Assembly: GCF_002926165.1 (NCBI RefSeq)
Contig: NZ_MAGP01000093.1
Location: 120,320 to 184,319 of the forward strand
DNA length: 64,000 nt
Direction: 5' to 3'
Source: Micromonospora chalcea
Lineage (GTDB): Bacteria; Actinomycetota; Actinomycetes; Mycobacteriales; Micromonosporaceae
This document shows positions 61,785 to 64,000 of this stretch, piece after piece. The position numbers were made by a program, and so were the translations under genes. The notes under the pieces were generated by a model that did no database searches, was not told the DNA's origin, and saw nothing but the letters and a program-made list of their open reading frames with translations. Positions within the stretch are counted from its first letter, which is position 1. Every line of letters begins with the position of its first letter.

Positions 61785-62552
61785 TCACTGCGTGACGGTC
61801 CACCCGCCGTCGACGACGAGCACCGCCCCGTTGACGTACGAGGCCAGCGGCGAGAGCAGGAAGAGGATCGGCCAGGCGATCTCGTCCGGTGTGGCCATCC
61901 GGTGGCTCGGCACCCGGGCCAGCACGGACTGCCCCGTCGGGGACTCGGCGAAGCCCCGCAACCTCGGGGTGTCCACCATGCCGGGTGCGACCGCGTTGGC
62001 CCGTACGACGTCGGCCCGGTGCGCGGCCAGGTGCCGGGTGTAGCCGACGATCGCTGCCTTCGCCGCGCTGTACCAGTCGCAGGCGGTGCCCACGACCGTG
62101 CCGGCGACCGAGGCGGTGTTCACGAGGGTCGCCCCGGGCGGGGCCTGTTCGAGCCAGGCCCGGGTCACCGACCGTACGCTGCCGACACACAGCCGTACGG
62201 CGTGGTCGAAGTCGAGTTCGGTCGCCGAGGACGGGCCGGCGTTGTTGACGAGGTGGCGCACCGGCCCGTACGCCGAGCAAGTCGCGGCGAGGGCCGCGCG
62301 CACGGCCGAGGCGTCGGCGACGTCGACCACGTGGGGGTCGATCACCCCGCCCGCCGCGCGGACGGCGGCGCTCACCGCCGTGAGTGCGGCGGCGTCGAGG
62401 TCCCAGGCGGACACCACGAGTCCCTGGGCGGCCGCTGCTACCGCGGTCGCCGCTCCGATCCCGCTGCCGGCCCCGGTCACGACGACGACGTCGCCCGTAC
62501 GGAAGCCGAGCCGCGGCGCGTCGGCGGCGGTCCCGGGCCGCGGGTCACTCAC
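61785..62552 (-). CDS. SDR-family oxidoreductase
   Basis: A protein of 255 residues. VVTGAGSGIGAATAVAAAAQ, LVNNAG, NTASVAG and YSAAKAAIVGY form a complete classical SDR set; VNGAVLVVDGGW ends the chain. It overlaps the upstream NTF2-fold gene by eight bases. It is the last gene of a minus-strand operon that starts at or beyond 63949. Confidence 0.9.
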   Translation of the reverse strand: MSDPRPGTAADAPRLGFRTGDVVVVTGAGSGIGAATAVAAAAQGLVVSAWDLDAAALTAVSAAVRAAGGVIDPHVVDVADASAVRAALAATCSAYGPVRHLVNNAGPSSATELDFDHAVRLCVGSVRSVTRAWLEQAPPGATLVNTASVAGTVVGTACDWYSAAKAAIVGYTRHLAAHRADVVRANAVAPGMVDTPRLRGFAESPTGQSVLARVPSHRMATPDEIAWPILFLLSPLASYVNGAVLVVDGGWTVTQ

Positions 62553-63138
62553 GGGGGCGCCCGGGCTCGCCGACCGGGTCCGGCCCGGCCTCCGCAGCCG
62601 GGCCGCCGGGCGGCCACGGGCTGCTGATCGGGTCGGAGGCGTCGCGGGCTCCCCGCAGTGCCGCCTCGGGGATCGGCCACTGGCCGGCGAGGTCGTCGAC
62701 CCGCTGCCACTCCGAGACGGTGCGGCGTTCCTGCACGCGCCACTCGCCCGCGCGCCGGGTGACCAGGTCGACGTAGCGGAACCCGCTGATGATGTTGCCG
62801 CGTGGCGGCTCGGACGTGCTGCGCTGCAACGCGATGCCGTACGTCTCGGCCCGGGCGCGGTCCGGGTCGGCCGGGTCGAGTTCGACCAGGATGTTCGTCA
62901 GGTAGTGCATCGTCATGGTGCGCCGCGCCACGAGCGCGAAGACCGTGTCCAGCATCGTGTCCCGGTCGGCGGTGGTCCCGCCGAGGGTGATCCGGGCGTC
63001 CGGGTGGAAGGCGCTCGCGGCCAGGTCCCGGTCCATCCGGTCGATCCCGCGTGCATAGCGCAGCAGGGCCCGTTCGACGGCCCGCTCGGCGAGCAGCGCG
63101 TCCAGCTCGACCGGGAGGGACCGCGACGGCTCAGACAC
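62545..63138 (-). CDS. SnoaL/NTF2-fold protein
   Basis: A protein of 197 residues from GTG 63138, which overlaps the upstream SDR stop. ERALLRYARGIDRMDRDLAA, FHPDARITLGG and late GNIISGFRYVDLVTRRAGEW match the SnoaL_4-type NTF2 fold (gamma-BHC dehydratase/scytalone dehydratase-like). The last 40 residues are Pro/Gly rich. It is the third NTF2-fold protein in the island and lies between two SDR genes. Confidence 0.82.
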   Translation of the reverse strand: MSEPSRSLPVELDALLAERAVERALLRYARGIDRMDRDLAASAFHPDARITLGGTTADRDTMLDTVFALVARRTMTMHYLTNILVELDPADPDRARAETYGIALQRSTSEPPRGNIISGFRYVDLVTRRAGEWRVQERRTVSEWQRVDDLAGQWPIPEAALRGARDASDPISSPWPPGGPAAEAGPDPVGEPGRPRE

Positions 63139-63949
63139 CGAAGCCTCCGTCGACGTCGAGCTTCTGCCCGGAGATGAAGCCGGCCCGGTCGCTGGCCAGG
63201 AAGCAGGCGGCCTCGGCGATGTCGAGGGCACTGCCGAACCGCCGCAGTGGAGTCGAGGACCGGGCGACGGCCAGGGCGCGCTCGTCGAGGTCCCCCGAGG
63301 AGATCAGCCGCTCGGCCATCCCGTCGGTGAGCATGCCCGGCCCGACGCAGTTGAACCGGATGCCGAAGCGGCCCTCCTCGTTGGCGAAGGCCCGTACGAG
63401 CGCCTCGAGCGCCGCCTTCGGCGCGGCGGACAGGCCGTCCCGGGCGGGATAGCGCGTCGTCGCCGCGGTCGTGATCGCCACGACGTTGCCACGGCTCTGC
63501 CGCAGGGCCGGGAGACAGGCCGAGACCAGCGTGAAGAAGGCGGTCGTGTCGTTTGCGACCTGCGTGGCGAACTGCTCGGGGCGCACTGTGGACAGGTGCC
63601 GCATGGGCACGTGCGGCCCGGCCGCGTGCACGACCGTGTGCAGCGGTCCGCGTCCGGTGAGCTGCGCCACGAGCGCGGCGGTGGCCTCGGCGTCGGTGAG
63701 ATCGAGGTGGTGCGCCGAGTGCGTGCCGGACGCGACGGGCGGCAGTTCGTCGAGCACCTGCCGGGCGGCGTCGGCGTCGCTGCGGTAGGTGATCGCCACC
63801 GCCGACCCTCGGCGCGCCAGCTCGCGGGCGATGACCCGGCCGAGACCGCCGGTGCCGCCGGTGACGAGCGCGACGCCGGCGCGGTGGACGAAGTCGGCGG
63901 GCACGGGCAGTGCCGCCGTGGGCGAGGTCGGGGAGGACTGGTCGGTCAC
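63131..63949 (-). CDS. SDR-family oxidoreductase
   Basis: A protein of 272 residues from GTG 63949 with AGGAG five bases before it. VALVTGGTGGLGRVIARELA binds NAD(P). The sequence VVAITTAATTRYPARDGLSA shows ITTAATT where the catalytic Ser region lies and AAPKAALEAL, in which the Tyr of YxxxK is replaced by Ala. The catalytic Tyr is thus apparently missing, so activity is doubtful. GFISGQKLDVDGG ends it normally. The operon may begin upstream, beyond the right edge. Confidence 0.85.
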   Translation of the reverse strand: MTDQSSPTSPTAALPVPADFVHRAGVALVTGGTGGLGRVIARELARRGSAVAITYRSDADAARQVLDELPPVASGTHSAHHLDLTDAEATAALVAQLTGRGPLHTVVHAAGPHVPMRHLSTVRPEQFATQVANDTTAFFTLVSACLPALRQSRGNVVAITTAATTRYPARDGLSAAPKAALEALVRAFANEEGRFGIRFNCVGPGMLTDGMAERLISSGDLDERALAVARSSTPLRRFGSALDIAEAACFLASDRAGFISGQKLDVDGGFGV

Positions 63950-64000
63950 GACAACTCCTGAGGAGGTGGGAGGGCCGGGGGAGGTCAGGTCGCGGGGAGG

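Overview
The window is high-GC DNA with dense, overlapping ATGA/GTGA gene starts, many GTG starts, F420-dependent enzymes, an actinobacterial FxLD lanthipeptide locus and a type I-E style CRISPR array. This points to a filamentous actinomycete, probably Micromonosporaceae or a close relative; the family is inferred from gene content only. No rRNA or tRNA gene was found.

Region 1 (1-8.7 kb, minus strand) is an FxLD-family class I lanthipeptide cluster, cut by the left edge. From the promoter side it runs: a small Cys-containing protein with a frameshift, a GPP34 (GOLPH3-like) protein, an APC permease, a GNAT acetyltransferase, a 52-residue FxLD precursor, full-length LanB, LanC, and a truncated thiopeptide-type (SpaB_C) protein. 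Region 2 (9.2-11.2 kb) is a two-gene operon of an XRE/TPR regulator and a creatininase-family hydrolase. Region 3 (11.2-18.8 kb) is accessory: a six-repeat CRISPR array without cas genes, a small membrane protein divergent from a 1171-residue kinase-like/STAND NTPase/TPR protein, a LuxR-type regulator without a phospho-acceptor Asp, a small basic helical protein, and fragments of an integrase and of IS3/IS5 transposases. Region 4 (19-31.3 kb) holds ordinary accessory and housekeeping genes: DUF808, SDR, TetR/NmrA pair, Cmx-type efflux pump, DUF1684, flavin reductase, quinone oxidoreductase, F420:NADPH-reductase-like, HxlR, TetR/DUF998 pair, UPF0158 and a broken nucleotidyltransferase-like gene.

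Region 5 (31.2-64 kb) is a catabolic island and continues past the right edge. Its core (42.2-50.2 kb) contains an alpha-methylacyl-CoA racemase, acyl-CoA ligases and a near-complete counterpart of the mycobacterial igr steroid side-chain module: FadE29-like and FadE28-like acyl-CoA dehydrogenases, a ChsH2-like MaoC-DUF35 protein, a ChsH1-like MaoC hydratase and an Ltp2-like aldolase, with catalytic residues at matching spacings. A complete Opp/Dpp-type ABC importer with two paralogous lipoprotein binding proteins flanks it. Around it lie SDRs, three LLM F420-dependent oxidoreductases, a Ddn-like protein, SnoaL/NTF2-fold proteins, a thioesterase, a MmgE/PrpD protein and a single-chain ChsH2-ChsH1-like fusion. 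Four promoter regions carry 14-bp sites matching the KstR2 consensus AnCAAGnnCTTGnT, exactly or with one mismatch, mostly at the -35 or start point. A fifth site lies before 31315. I infer one CoA-thioester-responsive TetR regulon for uptake and beta-oxidative removal of a branched side chain from a steroid-like or other polycyclic acid. The regulator and ring-degrading genes are not in the window.
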